Below, piece after piece: positions 46,631-58,599 of a stretch of DNA of 64,000 bases. Location of the stretch: NCBI GenBank assembly GCA_023101885.1, contig JALPQD010000247.1, positions 620,001 through 684,000 of the forward strand. The letters run 5' to 3'. How positions within the stretch are numbered: the stretch's first letter is position 1; every line of letters starts with the position of its first letter. The stretch comes from Typhlomys cinereus (lineage: Eukaryota; Chordata; Mammalia; Rodentia; Platacanthomyidae). Position numbers and translations under genes: made by a program. Below the pieces are notes generated by a model. That model worked only from the letters and a program-made list of their open reading frames with translations. It did not search any database and was not told the origin of the DNA.

Positions 46631-47284
46631 ATACAGAAAGAAATTAAGAGCTCCCCCAGACCCAATTCCCTTTTTACAGTTTCCTTTCTTATTTCTATTT
46701 TGAAATATTGCATTTTATTGAAGCTTATGAGCCAATACTGAAATATTCATGCTAACTAAATCTCACAGTGTAACATGAGTCCATTCTTAGAGGTATCAAT
46801 GCTATGGTTATTTTAAAATACATAATAACACGTATCTTCATCTAGTGAATTCATTAGTGAATTCAAGTCCACTAAATCGTCTTTGAGTTTCATCTATTCA
46901 TCTTTCTTTCCTCCTCTTAACCTCCAACAACCACCGATTTCTGCATTATACCAATATTTTTATCTGTTTAACAATATCACATACTTTGAATGCAACACTT
47001 ATACTCTCTCTACCATTTAAAACCATTTCTTGGCTGTTTTCTCAAAATGTGAAAGTTAGCATTTGCCCTCCATATTCTCGCTACTTAGAGTCTGAAACTT
47101 CAAGATTTTGATTACTCTTATACTGAATTAATTCCCAGATTATTTCTTCTTAGTTTACCTCTGTGCCTGCAGAATCTTAAGCAAACAAACAATTAATGGA
47201 TACTTCTGCCCATCACCATTGACCAGAGCACATTGGTCCATTATTGACTAACATAATCTCAAAATTATCTTTTTACTTTCACAA
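46631..47284. other. Intergenic DNA, possible ancient L1 at 46790-47000
   Basis: Short phrases ('cctccaacaaccaccgattt') recall the antisense 3' region of ancient L1s, but the match is weak. Nothing else is recognised. Confidence 0.35.
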
Positions 47285-47770
47285 ATAAAGATTTTAATTA
47301 AACTGATAACATGATACTTTGAATTTTAACCATTCTTAAGTTTACATTTTAGTGGCATTTAATACATTCACAGTCTTGTACAAATACCATGACCATTCAT
47401 ATACTGAACTTTGTTATTCCAAATTGAAGCTTTGCCCCTGTTTTAAAACTTTTCATTTCAATCACCATCCGTGCTTCTAAAAAAACATTATTCTATTTTC
47501 TGTCTCTACGGATTTGCCTATTCTAGGCAACTCACATATGCACAATAATATATTGATTTTTTATTCTTTGTAACCAAATTATTTAGCATAAATATTTCAA
47601 GAGTTAACCATGTCATACATATTGCTGAAGAATAATCTGTAATATGTTTATACCATATTGTATTCATCCATTCGTTCTTTGATGAACATTTGTGTTTTTC
47701 CACATTTGATTTAGGAACTATTTTTATGCTCATTGATATCTAAATATGTATTTAAATAACCATTTTTAAT
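47285..47770 (-). mobile_element. Ancient L1 (L1M-type) fragment, antisense
   Basis: 'ttttctgtctctacggatttg' near 47497, 'aagagttaaccatgtcatac' near 47599, 'gctgaagaataatctgtaat' near 47623 and 'ttcatccattcgttctttg' near 47663 follow the order of old mammalian L1 3' regions in antisense. Confidence 0.7.
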
Positions 47771-47833
47771 ATGGAATGTATATAGTCAGAAGTGGAATAG
47801 GTGGCTCATAGATCACACAACATACATGTATTT

Positions 47834-47837
<4 letters not shown>

Positions 47838-47869
<32 letters not shown>
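47838..47869. repeat. (TG)n microsatellite
   Basis: About 16 TG units. Confidence 0.95.
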
Positions 47870-47871
<2 letters not shown>

Positions 47872-48459
47872 ACTGTACTGTAAAGTAACCTGCATCACTT
47901 TACATGAAAGGACACCAGGTGAATTTCTGCATATTTGGACAGAGATAAACAAAGTATCAACCATCTGCCTTGAATTAAGTAGAATGTCATGGCCATGGTG
48001 GAAGAAGTTTAGTCTATCAGAAGACTTCACCCTAACAGGCAAATAAGGTTATCTCCTATGTCTTCCACCTGGAGGTCTGAGTATCAGTCTTTTGCCTCTT
48101 TTCCCTTCCCAAGGAGGTGCTGCCTCTAGGCAATAAGATAAAATAAAGATAAAGGAGTAAAAAGGAGCTTGCTCCCATTGGTCTACTTGAATCTGGGGAA
48201 ACTGGGTCAAATAGAAGAAAAAAATGATTTTTAGATGACTCATTTCTCTTTTTTCTTAGAATCTTCTTTATATGACAGCTTTGTTTCTGATATATCTGTA
48301 TCATCCAAAAAATAAAACACACAGCAGCAATAATAATATAAAATGCAAAGAAAATAAAAATCGTGAAAACTTACTTTCATGTTGCTTCTGAAATTACAAG
48401 ATAACTAGACTGTTTTCTTCATTATGCACTTTAGAAATTCCTTGCAGTCAGTAAATACT
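47870..48459. other. Intergenic DNA, nothing recognised
   Basis: No supported feature. Confidence 0.5.
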
Positions 48460-48668
48460 TAGAAATGAGAAACACTTTAAGCAAAGTGGCACATTACAAA
48501 ATTTCCACACAAAAGTCAATAAGCTTCCTCTGTATCAATAACATACATGGTAAGGAAAAATGCAGGAAGTACATCTCTTTTATACTTGCCTCAAAAAATC
48601 CTCAAGAATAAATGTAAACCAAGTAATTGAAAGGCATCTACAGTGACAACTTTAAAATACTGATAAAT
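48460..48668 (+). mobile_element. Old L1 ORF2 fragment interrupted by L1-C (left part)
   Basis: 'cctcaagaataaatgtaaac' and 'ggcatctacagtgacaactt' match the ORF2 segment that reads '[19 protein letters not shown]' in the young L1s. The homology resumes on the other side of L1-C at about 55345, so L1-C is nested in it. Confidence 0.7.
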
Positions 48669-49398
48669 ACCCCCACCCCAGAGCCGCCCGACCAGCAGCA
48701 CCCGCGCGGCCGCCGGCTTAGCCCCCGGGTCCCCGCCCCGGACCCCAGCCCCTCACACCCTCCCACCTCCACGTGCCTCTGCCCCCAACCCCAGGTCGCA
48801 GGTGAAGAATTCTGCCATCAACATCAGACCCTCTGCCTCTATGGCCCACCGGGGACCTACGCACTTGGTCCACGGAAGACACACTGCTACTCAGAATTCA
48901 ATAGAGTTCAAAGGAAACTCAAGCAAAACACTAAGGAACAAAGGGAACACAAGCCATACCTCTGGACTCCACTACAACCATTAAATCACATGGGCGAGAT
49001 TCTTCACATCCAGCCCAAAGATAAGTAAACTTCTTTTTTTTTTTTTTCTTCTTTTTTCTTTTCACCTTACTGATCCTTTCTAGTATCACTGCTATAGATC
49101 AACTTCCTCATACAGCCACCCCAAAAACATACAGCTCCAGGGAGTACACCACTCACCCTCACATTTCACCAAAACACTAAATTGTAAAAGTGCACTACCA
49201 TACTAATATTCGCTCCCTGGTTACTTAACTGACGTACTAACAGTCTAGTAGCCTCATCTAGGATATAACAATAACAATACACAAACATACCCAACACAAG
49301 GCAAGCACTAGCAATAACTGGCAAGTGTAACAATACCAACTACATCGGCTCAGTGAAAAACATACAGAAAATGAAAGGTCCTAAAAAACAAAACAACA
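48669..49398 (+). promoter_or_regulatory. L1-C 5' UTR, non-monomeric
   Basis: About 130 GC-rich bases (48671-48800, including 'gcgcggccgccgg') are followed by about 600 AT-rich bases with a T-rich run near 49035-49050. I find no internal tandem repeat and no resemblance to the L1-A monomers, except weakly in the last 40 bases before the ORF1 ATG. In L1s this region is the internal promoter. Confidence 0.8.
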
Positions 49399-50490
49399 AT
49401 GCCCAAGTCAAAGTGCAGATCCATGAGAAACAAAACCCAAGACCAATATCCCACCGAAAGAATCAATCCCATAATGATGGATTCGGACCAGAACAAATTC
49501 ACAGAAAATAGCCATGAAAGCCAGACACAACATAACAACTTTCAGAGTATGATCATCACCATGATTAATACTATGAAAGAGGAAATCCGAGAAGAGTTAA
49601 ACAACCGTATCAACCACTTTGAACAGGAAAAAAACAGGTACCTGGAGGAGTTGAGAAAAACAGTTCAAGAAACAAAAATAGGTATAGAGCAGGTAAAACA
49701 GTCTCAGACAGAGTTTAAAATTGAACTAAAAGACAAGTTATCTTCAACCCAAAACTTAACAGAGAGTCTTATCAGCAGAACAAATGAGGCAGAAAATAGA
49801 ATTTCAGATCTTGAAGACAAAGTGGGAGAATTAACCAGCTCAATGGAAGAGATTGTTAAAGCCGAAAAGACACTGAAGAGGAACATTCAAGAAATATGGG
49901 ACACCGTGAAAAAAACTAACATGCGCATTCATGGAATACCAGAACAAGAATCCCAAAATACCACACCTGAGGAAATATTTCAATTCATCATAAACGAAAA
50001 CTTCCCACAACTAAAGAATGAGAGGCCTATCCAAATACAAGAGGCATTTGGCACTCCAAACAGATATGACCAAAATAGAAAATCGCCACGGCAAATAATA
50101 GTCAAAACACTCCACATTCAAGACAAAGAAAGGGTGCTGAGAGCTTCAAGAGAAAAAAAGCAAGTCACTTTTAAAGGTAAACCGAATAGAATAAAAAATG
50201 ACTACTCAATGGAAACAGTAAAAGCAAGAAGAGCTTGGAGAGACATACTTCAAGTACCAAATGAGCAAAAATGCCAACCCAGGCTGATATACCCCACAAA
50301 ACTATCTGTCATGATCAAGGGAGAAAGAAAAATCTTCCAACACAAAGACAACTTGAAGGGATACATGTCCACCAAACCAGGCCTTCAAAAAATGCTAGAA
50401 CTGATACTCAAGCTTGAAGAAAAAAAAGGCATATCCAGGAGAACAGAAGGCAAGTATAACACCATTAAAAGTGAAGCAATATACATATAA
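49399..50490 (+). CDS. L1 ORF1 protein, intact
   Basis: This is the 363-residue RNA-binding chaperone of the L1 RNP, normal in length for a rodent ORF1p. It has a basic N-terminus ('MPKSKCRSMRNK') and a coiled coil at about residues 45-155 (including 'RISDLEDKVGELTSSMEE') that drives trimer formation. An RRM-like core at about 160-255 includes 'NMRIHGIPE' and 'RQIIVKTLHIQDKERVLRA'. The C-terminal domain at about 260-345 includes 'ARRAWRDIL' and 'CQPRLIYPTKLSV'. The start ATG aligns with the second ATG of ORF1 in L1-A. ORF2 begins 19 bases after the stop, as usual for L1. There is no frameshift or stop, although ORF2 downstream has six stops. Product identity is certain; expression is unknown. 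Confidence 0.95.
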   Translation: MPKSKCRSMRNKTQDQYPTERINPIMMDSDQNKFTENSHESQTQHNNFQSMIITMINTMKEEIREELNNRINHFEQEKNRYLEELRKTVQETKIGIEQVKQSQTEFKIELKDKLSSTQNLTESLISRTNEAENRISDLEDKVGELTSSMEEIVKAEKTLKRNIQEIWDTVKKTNMRIHGIPEQESQNTTPEEIFQFIINENFPQLKNERPIQIQEAFGTPNRYDQNRKSPRQIIVKTLHIQDKERVLRASREKKQVTFKGKPNRIKNDYSMETVKARRAWRDILQVPNEQKCQPRLIYPTKLSVMIKGERKIFQHKDNLKGYMSTKPGLQKMLELILKLEEKKGISRRTEGKYNTIKSEAIYI

Positions 50491-50509
50491 AAACTACTAA
50501 ACATAATAA

Positions 50510-53500
50510 ATGTCTGGAATTGAAATTAGTTTCTCCATTATAACATGAAATGTTAATGGAATCTGTGTCTCACCGATCAAGAGACACAGATTACAAATTT
50601 GGATTAAAAATCACAATCCATCAATCTGCTGCCTGCAGGAAACCCATCTCATCACAAAAGATAGGCATGCTATAAAAATAAGAGGCTGGTCAACAATTCT
50701 ACAAGCAAATGGAAGCAGAAAACAGGCAGGGGTAGCCATTATGCTATCAGACAAAGTGGACTTCAAAACAAAGGAAATTATAAGAGACACAGATGGATAC
50801 TACATTTTAGTCACAGGTACAATTCACCAGGAAGACTTCACAATACTGAACATATATGCACCCAATACGGACCCCTCCACATTCATTAAGAAAACCCTAT
50901 AGCGTCGAAAGCAAGAAATCAACTCCCAAACGATAATTCTTGGGGACTTCAACACCGCCCTCTCAACATGGGATAGATCAACAGGTCAAAAGCTTAACAG
51001 AGACACTTTGGACCTTAATCAAACCCTGAAAGAAATGGACCTTACAGATCTCTATCGAACTTTTCACCCACACACCAAAGAATATACATTTTTCTCAGCA
51101 GCACACGGAACTTTCTCCAAAATAGATCACATATTGGGCCACAAAATGAATCTACACATATACAAAAAAGTTGAAATTCTAACCTGTGCCCTATCAGACC
51201 ACCACGGCCTAAAGCTGGACATCCACAACACATCAAACAAGAGAAAATACACTAAATCCTGGAAACTTAACAATATGATGCTGAATGAGAACTGGATTCA
51301 GGAAGAAATTAAAAAGGAAATTCAAAATTTCCTGAAAGTGAATGATAATGAAAACATAATTTACCAAAATCTCTGGGACACAATGAAAGCTGTTCTAAGA
51401 GGTAAGTTCATAGCTCTTAATGCCTACATCAAAAAAATGGAAACATCAGAAATAAAAAACTTAACAATGCAGCTTAAAGCTTTAGAGAAACTAGAGCAAT
51501 CTGATCCCAAAAGTAGTAGAAGAGAGGAGATTAGCAAAATAAGGGGAGAAATATCTGAAATCGAGATTAAGAAAACAATAGAAAAAATCAACAAGTCAAA
51601 AAGCTGGTTCTTTGAAAAAATCAATAAGATTGATACACCCCTACCTAAATTAACCAAAAGCAAGAGAGAGAAAACCCAAATTAACAAAACTAGAAATGAA
51701 CATGGAGTTATTACTACTGATACCCATGAACTCCAGAGTATTATAACATCATATTTCAAAAACTTATACTCTGTGAAGTTTGACAACACAAAAGAGATGG
51801 ATGAATTTCTAAGTAAACACAACCTACCTAAATTGAATCAGGAAGTTGTGAATTATTTAAATAGTCCTATAACATATAAGGAAATTGAGGAAGTAATCTT
51901 GAATCTTCCCACCAAAAAATGTCCTGGACCAGATGGATTCAGCACAGAATTCTACCAGACATTTAAGGAGTTAATAACACCAATACTGCTTAAACTGTTC
52001 CATCAAATAGCAAAGGAAGGAACACTACCAAATTCCTTCTATGAAGCTAATATCGTCTTAATCCCAAAACCTAATAAAGATCCACTTAAAAAAGAAAACT
52101 ATAGGCCGATCTCTCTGATGAACACAGATGCAAAGATTCTCAACAAAGTCTTAGCAAATCGGATTCAAAAACATATTGAAAAGATCATTCACAGGGACCA
52201 AGTAGGCTTCATCCCCGGCACACAAGGTTGGTTGAACATACGCAAACCAATAAATGTAATTCATCATGTAAACCAATCCGAAGTCCAAGACCACATGATA
52301 CTCTCGATAGATGCAGAAAAACCTTTTGACAAGATCCAACAGCTTTTTATGATCAAAACGCTAGAGACAGTAGGAATGGAAGGAACCTTTATCAATATAA
52401 TAAAAGCTGTAAACAACAATCCCACAGCAAGGATTATGCTCAATGGGGAACAATTGGAAGCATTCCCACTTCGATCAGGAACTAGACAAGGCTGTCCACT
52501 CTCACCACTTTTATTCAATATTGTACTTGAAGTCTTAGCTGAAGCCATAAGACAAAAAAGGGACATAAAAGGGATTCAAATCGGCAAGGAAGAAGTCAAG
52601 CTATCCCTATTTGTAGATGACATGATCTTATACCTGAGTGATCCCAAAAATGCCACCAGGAAGCTCTTGGAACTAATGCAGAAGTTCAGCAGGGTGGCAG
52701 GTTACAAAATTAATGTGCAAAAATCAGAGGCCTTCCTATATGTCCAGAATGAAAGAAGTGAAAAAGCCTTGAGAGAAACAATCCCATTTACTATAGCCCC
52801 TAAAAAAATGAAATACCTTGGTATAAACCTAACAAAGGAGATAAAAGACCTTTACAATGAAAACTTTAAAACCCTAAAGAAAGAAATAGCAGAAGACACC
52901 AGAAGGTGGAAAGACCTCCCATGTTCCTGGATTGGCAGAATCAACATCGTAAAAATGACCATACTACCAAAGGCAATATAAAGATTCAATGCTATACCTA
53001 TTGAAATCCCAAAGCAATTCTTCAAAGAAGTCGACCAAACAATCTGAAAATTCCTATGGAGGCACAAAAGACCCAGGATAGCAAAGACAATCCTGAGTAA
53101 CAAAAACACTGCTGGAGGTATTACCATACCAAACCTTAGTCTATACTACAAATGCATAGTTGTGAAAACAGCCTGGTACTGTCTCCAAAATAGACACACA
53201 GATCAATGGATAAGGATTGAAGACCCAGATATAAGCCCACAAAGTTACAGCCATTTGGTCTTTGACAAAGGGGCCCAAAGAATCCAATGGAAAAAGAACA
53301 GCATCTTCAACAAATGGTGCTGGCAAAACTGGATCTCCACATGCAGAAATTTAAAGCTGGACCCATACTTGTCACCATGTACAAGACTTAATTCCAAATG
53401 GATCAAGGACCTTGATATCAGGCCAGAGTCTATAAAAACCATATTTGAAAGGATAGGGAACTCTCTTGAGCTGATTGTGCTAGGCCAACATTTCCTTAAC

Positions 53501-54337
53501 AGACATCCAATGGCACAGTCACTGCTACCAACTCTCAACAGTTGGGATCTTGTGAAATTAAAGAGCTTCTGTTCAGATAAAGAGATTATAACAGGAGCTC
53601 AAAGGCAACCCACAGAATGGGAAAAAATCTTCACTAACCACATATCTGATAGAGCTCTATTGTCCAGAGTGCACGAAGAACTTAGAAAACTAAACATCAA
53701 GGAAACCAATGGCCCAATTTAAAAATGGGCCCTGGAACTTAAAAGAAACTTTACCAGGGATGAAATTAAAATGTCCAACAAATATCTTTAAAAATGCTCT
53801 ACTTCTTTAGCCATCAGGGAAATGCAAATCAAAACTTCCCTGAAATATCATCTCACCCCGGTCAGGATGGCAAAAATCCACAATACAAACAACAACAAAT
53901 GCTGGAGAGGATGTGGAGAGAGGGGAACTCTGCTACATTGCTGGTGGGAGTGCAGGCTCATACAGCCACTCTGGCGAGCAGTCTGGAGATTCTTAAAAAA
54001 ATTAATGACTGAAATGCCATATGACCCTACTATTCCACTTTTGGGAATAACTCCCCATGCAGCAGAGGTTCACCTCGATAGGACAAGCACGACCATGTTC
54101 ATAGCAGCACTGTTTATAATAGCAAAGTCATGGAATCAACCCGAATGTCCAACAGTTGACGAGTACATAAGGAAACAGTGGTACATCTACACAATGGAGT
54201 ACTACTCAGCCATCAAAAATGATGAATTACTGGAATTTGCTGGGAAATGGATGTCATTAGAAACAATTATATTAAGTGAGGTATCCCAAACCCAGAAAAT
54301 TAAGCGCTGTATGTACTCCCTAATAGGTGGCTCCTAG
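50510..54337 (+). pseudogene. L1-C ORF2 (endonuclease / reverse transcriptase), six in-frame stops
   Basis: One reading frame can be followed over the whole about 1275-codon length without a frameshift. It is closed by stops at 50546-50548 (codon 13), 50900-50902, 52979-52981, 53045-53047, 53720-53722 and 53789-53791. Endonuclease motifs ('CLQETHL'), reverse transcriptase motifs ('[13 protein letters not shown]', '[10 protein letters not shown]') and the C-terminal cysteine-rich segment ('[18 protein letters not shown]') are visible. The catalytic loop reads 'FVDD' instead of the 'FADD' of L1-A. Relative to L1-A there is one extra codon near 50565 and two more near 52070. It is inactive. Confidence 0.95.
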
Positions 54338-55339
54338 TACAAGTCCCACCCAGCCCACCTTGAGACACTCAACGGTAAATCTATGTAATACCTACAGTAA
54401 TTACAAGGATTATGAACAGGAAGGATGGTATGGGAGGGCCACACCAGAAACATGGAGATAAGTGACCATGTTGCAGCAGAGAAAATAGGCCTCCATCATG
54501 GACTGCAAGTAAGTAATGTGACACCTGGTTAAGTTCACAGACATTCGTTCCTGATCATTTTCAACAGAGGGAGTATGATCTCTCCTGAAGGGGAGGACAT
54601 ATAGTCTGGCAAATAAAAAGTAACTATTTTGCAAATGGGTGATAGACCCCTCCCTCACTGAGGTTTCCTACTTTTATTTCATCTACCTTGAATGTGCCCT
54701 TATAATAAGACTCCAGTTTAACAGCTTTTTGTCTCTGGCCGGTGGGTGACATACAGTGCCCAGCAGGATGAAGTGAAGGGCATTGCAGGAGCAGCAAAAC
54801 TGCAAAAGAAAATCAAAAAACTACAATCCAGAACTTCAGAGACTCTATATCAACCACCTAGAACTAGGCCAGACTAATCTCTCCCCATCCTAAAGCTCAG
54901 GGACATTTGCAGAAGAGGGGGCAGTAAGATGATTTGCATGATACTCCACACAAGTTAGGGCCGAAGCAATCATAAATGGACTTTGCATGCCCTGCGCAAT
55001 GTCCAACACACTATTGACCTCACAAAGTCTAGCATCTGCTAAAGGCACCAAGACCCTTGGAGGCAAGGGATTGACAGCCACAGTAGTATTCCTATGCTTA
55101 AGGGGAAAATGGGAAAGAGTTCAGGGAAATGCCACTGGGTCCTTGTACATCACCGGAGAGCAGGGCCCAGAGGAGAGTCAGGCATGCACAAGAAATGACT
55201 CTCTGGGAATGGGGGCGGGAGGCACTGGGAGATGGGGAGGTATGGGTGAGGGGAAGGGGAGCAGGGGATTTGGGGGTGGAGGAGGGAGAGAGGCAACTGG
55301 TGTACGTATTAAGTTTGTATGAGCGGAAAAAATAAAAAA
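54338..55339 (+). other. L1-C 3' UTR with G-rich tract
   Basis: Parallel to the L1-A 3' UTR; the G-rich tract is at 55212-55300 and 'agcggaaaaaataaaaaatg' forms the tail. Confidence 0.9.
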
Positions 55340-57115
55340 TGTATAAAAACAAAAGAGTAATGCTGAGAAAAAAATATTTGAAGGCACAAAAGAACCATTA
55401 CAATTCTGAGCAAAAATAATAATGCCATAATTATTACCATTCCTGATTCTGAGTTAAATTACAAGGATCACTGTAACAAAAAAGTAATACAACACAAAAA
55501 TAAACATGTAGATCAAAATCAACCTCTTGAACAAATGGCTCTGGAAAAATTGCATGTCCACATGTAGAAAAATGAAAATAGATTATTATTATCTTCCCAT
55601 CAAAAAAGTCAACTCCAAATGTATCAGGGAACTTAACAGAAAACTTAGAATTCTGAGAATGTTAGATAATTCCTCAAGATGCGGGCATAAGACATAACTT
55701 GTCAAATGGCAATCTAATTGCCGTAAATATAAGAACCAAAGTCAATAGAAGATTTAGATATAAATCCACACAGCTACAATCTCATGATTGTTAATAAAGA
55801 AACCACGTGTACACATTGAAGAAAAGACAACTTCCTGAACAAATGATGCTGGAAATTGGTTATTCACATCTAGGAAAATGAAAGTAGATCCTTATTATCC
55901 ACTTACCACAAAAATCAACTCCAAATATATTAGAGAACTTAACAGATAAGTTGGAAGTCTGAGACTTCTAGAGAAAAAAGGAAGGAATATACCTCAAAAT
56001 ATAGGTATAGGAAATAATTTGTTGAAGAGACACCCACTTGCTCAAAAAATAAGGCAAAAGTCAATAAATGGAACTTCGTGAGATTAAAAAGCTTCTGTAC
56101 AGCAAATGAAGCACTGAAATGGAGTGTTAGCATGCAAATTGGGAGATAATCTTAGCTACCTATACATTGAAAGAGAGTTACTATCTAAAATATACAAAGA
56201 ACTACATATACACAATAGACTACTATTCTTCCATTGAGAAAAAAACGATTAATGAAATTTGCTGGTAAACAAATGGAGGTGGAAGGAATTAAGTCGAGTG
56301 AAGCATTATAGACTCAGAAAAATGGAAACTGCCTCTTCTCCTTTATAAGTGGATCCTAGAAGTGTTGTTCTTTATAAGTGGATTCTAGCAGTGAACCTTT
56401 GGAATGATATCATTCATTGGACACTTTCATAACAGTCACAAATTATAAAAGAACATAAATTAGGAGTCTGGAGGAAGATCCCTAAAGAGTGGAGACTAAA
56501 GAACACAGATAAGAAAATCTCTCAGCCCTCAACCAATATGCATCTTATTGCAATAGAAGATGTATGAGGTAGAAAACCACAGCTGGTCAGAGTACAAGGT
56601 ATTAGAGGCTCTCGTATGTACAGCCTTAATTAGGCCATCAAAATCTTCCCCCATCACAAGGCTCAAGATGGAAGGTGGTAAATTTGCAAGAGCCTAACAC
56701 TGAAGAGATATACCGCTGACCAAGACACTTCAGTGAGGACAGGGCTGCTACATCCAGGAGTTCTCTGCAGTGAAATCTACTTCCACAATGGCTGACATAT
56801 CAATATCCCCCCTCCCGCCCCCCGCCGCCATGGAGAAACAACTACACTCAGGCAGAATATCTGAAGAATGTTCTGGACAAAAGAAAGGGAGCTTCCCCAA
56901 CTGGGGGTTTGCCCACTCAAGGGCCACCTAGACTACCACAGAGGTTTGCTCACCAAAGGGAGCCTGATGGTCCAAACATGCAGAGGAACAGGAGGGCAAG
57001 AGGGACATGACAGGATTGAGGTAGGAAGGGGAAGGTGGTAGGGAAGGTGGAGTGGAAGGGGAGGGGGCATGGATAGAAACTCATTTTGTTTGTACATGAA
57101 AAATTCTTCATAAAA
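55340..57115 (+). mobile_element. Old L1 3' half (right part of the L1 hosting L1-C), with 3' UTR
   Basis: 'cttgaacaaatggctctgg' near 55530 and 'gagattaaaaagcttctgtac' near 56080 are diverged ORF2 phrases of the young L1s (compare 53305 and 53560). ORF2 ends near 56360 ('ttataagtggatcctag'), and an old-type 3' UTR with a C-rich patch near 56807-56828, a G/A-rich tract at 56995-57070 and an A-rich tail follows. All frames are broken. Confidence 0.8.
55520..55960 (+). repeat. Internal duplication in the old L1
   Basis: The segment at about 55520-55660 recurs diverged at about 55825-55960: 'gaacaaatg', '..gaaaatgaaa.tagat..', 'caaaaa.tcaactccaaat', 'agagaacttaacag'. The offset is about 300 bases. 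Confidence 0.7.
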
Positions 57116-57129
57116 ATATTAAAATTAAA

Positions 57130-57900
57130 TATATAAAACACTGAAAAACTGAATTGGAAAACAAATTATCAATAAGTGCTGTCCAAATGGCGAGTACATA
57201 TATGATTAAATGCTTCACCTTACTAGTCTTTAGAGAAAAGCAAAATGAAAGTATACTGAGACTCCATGTTAAACCAATCAGAATGCCAATGACTAATAAA
57301 ACAAATATAAATGCTGGTATACATGTGAATAAAAGAGGTAATTTATACACTGCAAGTAGGAATGTATACTACTGTAGTGTCTATGAAAAACATCATGGAA
57401 GATTCTCAAAAAAACTAGAAATAAGTCTACCATACAATAGTCCTATATCTCTCCTAGATATTTACTCAAATGACTCAAAGTGAACTTGTCACAGAGATAC
57501 TTGCATATTCTAATAAAGCACAATTCACAATACCTAGCTATGGAATCAATCTAGGTGGCCAATATCAATGAATGAAGAAAATGTGGAGTGTGTGTGAACT
57601 ATCTTCAGTTATGAAGAATAAAGACATGTCTCCTGTAAAAGAAGGGATGCAAGTGTATACATCAAATCAAGCTAATTAAAGAAGTTTCAGAACAAAAAAT
57701 ATAATACATTTTCTTTCATTTGCAACCCCTAGATTTTGTATAGATTTATAAAATCACACATTTATATATTAAATAAATGTGGAACTGAAATTTTCCAGTG
57801 TAACAAAGAATAAGGAGAGCACCAAGGATGAGAAAAGGGAGTACTGGGAAACAGGGTGGGGAGATATGGTCACCATCCAATAAATAAAAACCTGTAAAAA
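57130..57900 (+). mobile_element. Old L1 3' end, second copy, sense
   Basis: 'atttagagaaaagcaaaatg'-like and 'aatcagaatgccaatgac' near 57278 are diverged versions of 'atgcaaatcaaaac' and 'ggtcaggatggcaaaaatcc' in L1-A (13770-13820), followed by ORF2 C-terminal phrases. The G-rich end near 57820-57880 and 'aataaataaaaacctgtaaa' close it. Confidence 0.7.
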
Positions 57901-58599
57901 ATTAAATAAATGCTAACAAAAAGAATCTTTATTTCATTTTGGTTGTGATATGAAAGATTTCTACACTACTAAGTGAAATGTATGATAGTGGGACCCTTCT
58001 GCTAATTTGGAGTTAAGTGATTGTAATTTATATTTAATATGCACAGTTAAGAAAGGATTACTAGATATGATTTTCAAGACATTATTGCTAATATAGCCTA
58101 ATTTCCAAAAATATAAGCAGACTTGTAAACACTTTCAAGTTCACTAGTAGTCAAATAATAAATTAATTAATGTCTATCACTTTACAATCATCAAACCAGT
58201 AATAATTAAATAGTTCTTAACCCTTGTTCTTTCTAGGAGTATAGATATATAAGATATTTTCATTACTTACAGATAACTTTTTTGGATAGGTGCCTGAAAA
58301 TAATTATTAATATAAACATGTTCTACTTTGTAGTAAACTCATTTTCTGGAATTTGTCCCACATATTACCAATAGTCTGGGATTCATTACTATGCCCATGT
58401 ATATGCTATTGGAAAATAGAAATAAATAGTAGAAGCAAATTGAATGTTAATTCATTTGGAAATTGCCATATGTCTTCCATATATCATGTCAATAAAACTG
58501 TGCAGTGATTAGAAACAATGAATTATAGTTATATAAGGTAATAGAATTTCAGCCACAGATTCCCCGCCTGAGATCCTACAAATGCAGTAAAATATATAA
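57901..58599. other. AT-rich intergenic DNA, nothing recognised
   Basis: No supported feature. Confidence 0.5.

Larger units (their letters stand above)
48669..55339 (+). mobile_element. Full-length L1 retrotransposon 'L1-C'
   Basis: The 5' UTR is at 48669-49398, ORF1 at 49399-50490 (intact), a 19-base spacer follows, ORF2 is at 50510-54337 (six stops, no frameshift), and the 3' UTR with G-rich tract ends in an A-rich tail near 55325-55350. It is inserted into an older L1 ORF2 in the same orientation. I found no clean target-site duplication. The coding part is very like L1-A, but the 5' UTR is unrelated. Without an active ORF2 it cannot move on its own. Confidence 0.95.

Noticed and set aside
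48640..55375. Target-site duplication of L1-C
   Set aside because: 'aaaatactgataaa' on the left and 'agtaatgctgagaaa' on the right are only loosely alike and also fit the host L1 sequence, so I do not claim it.
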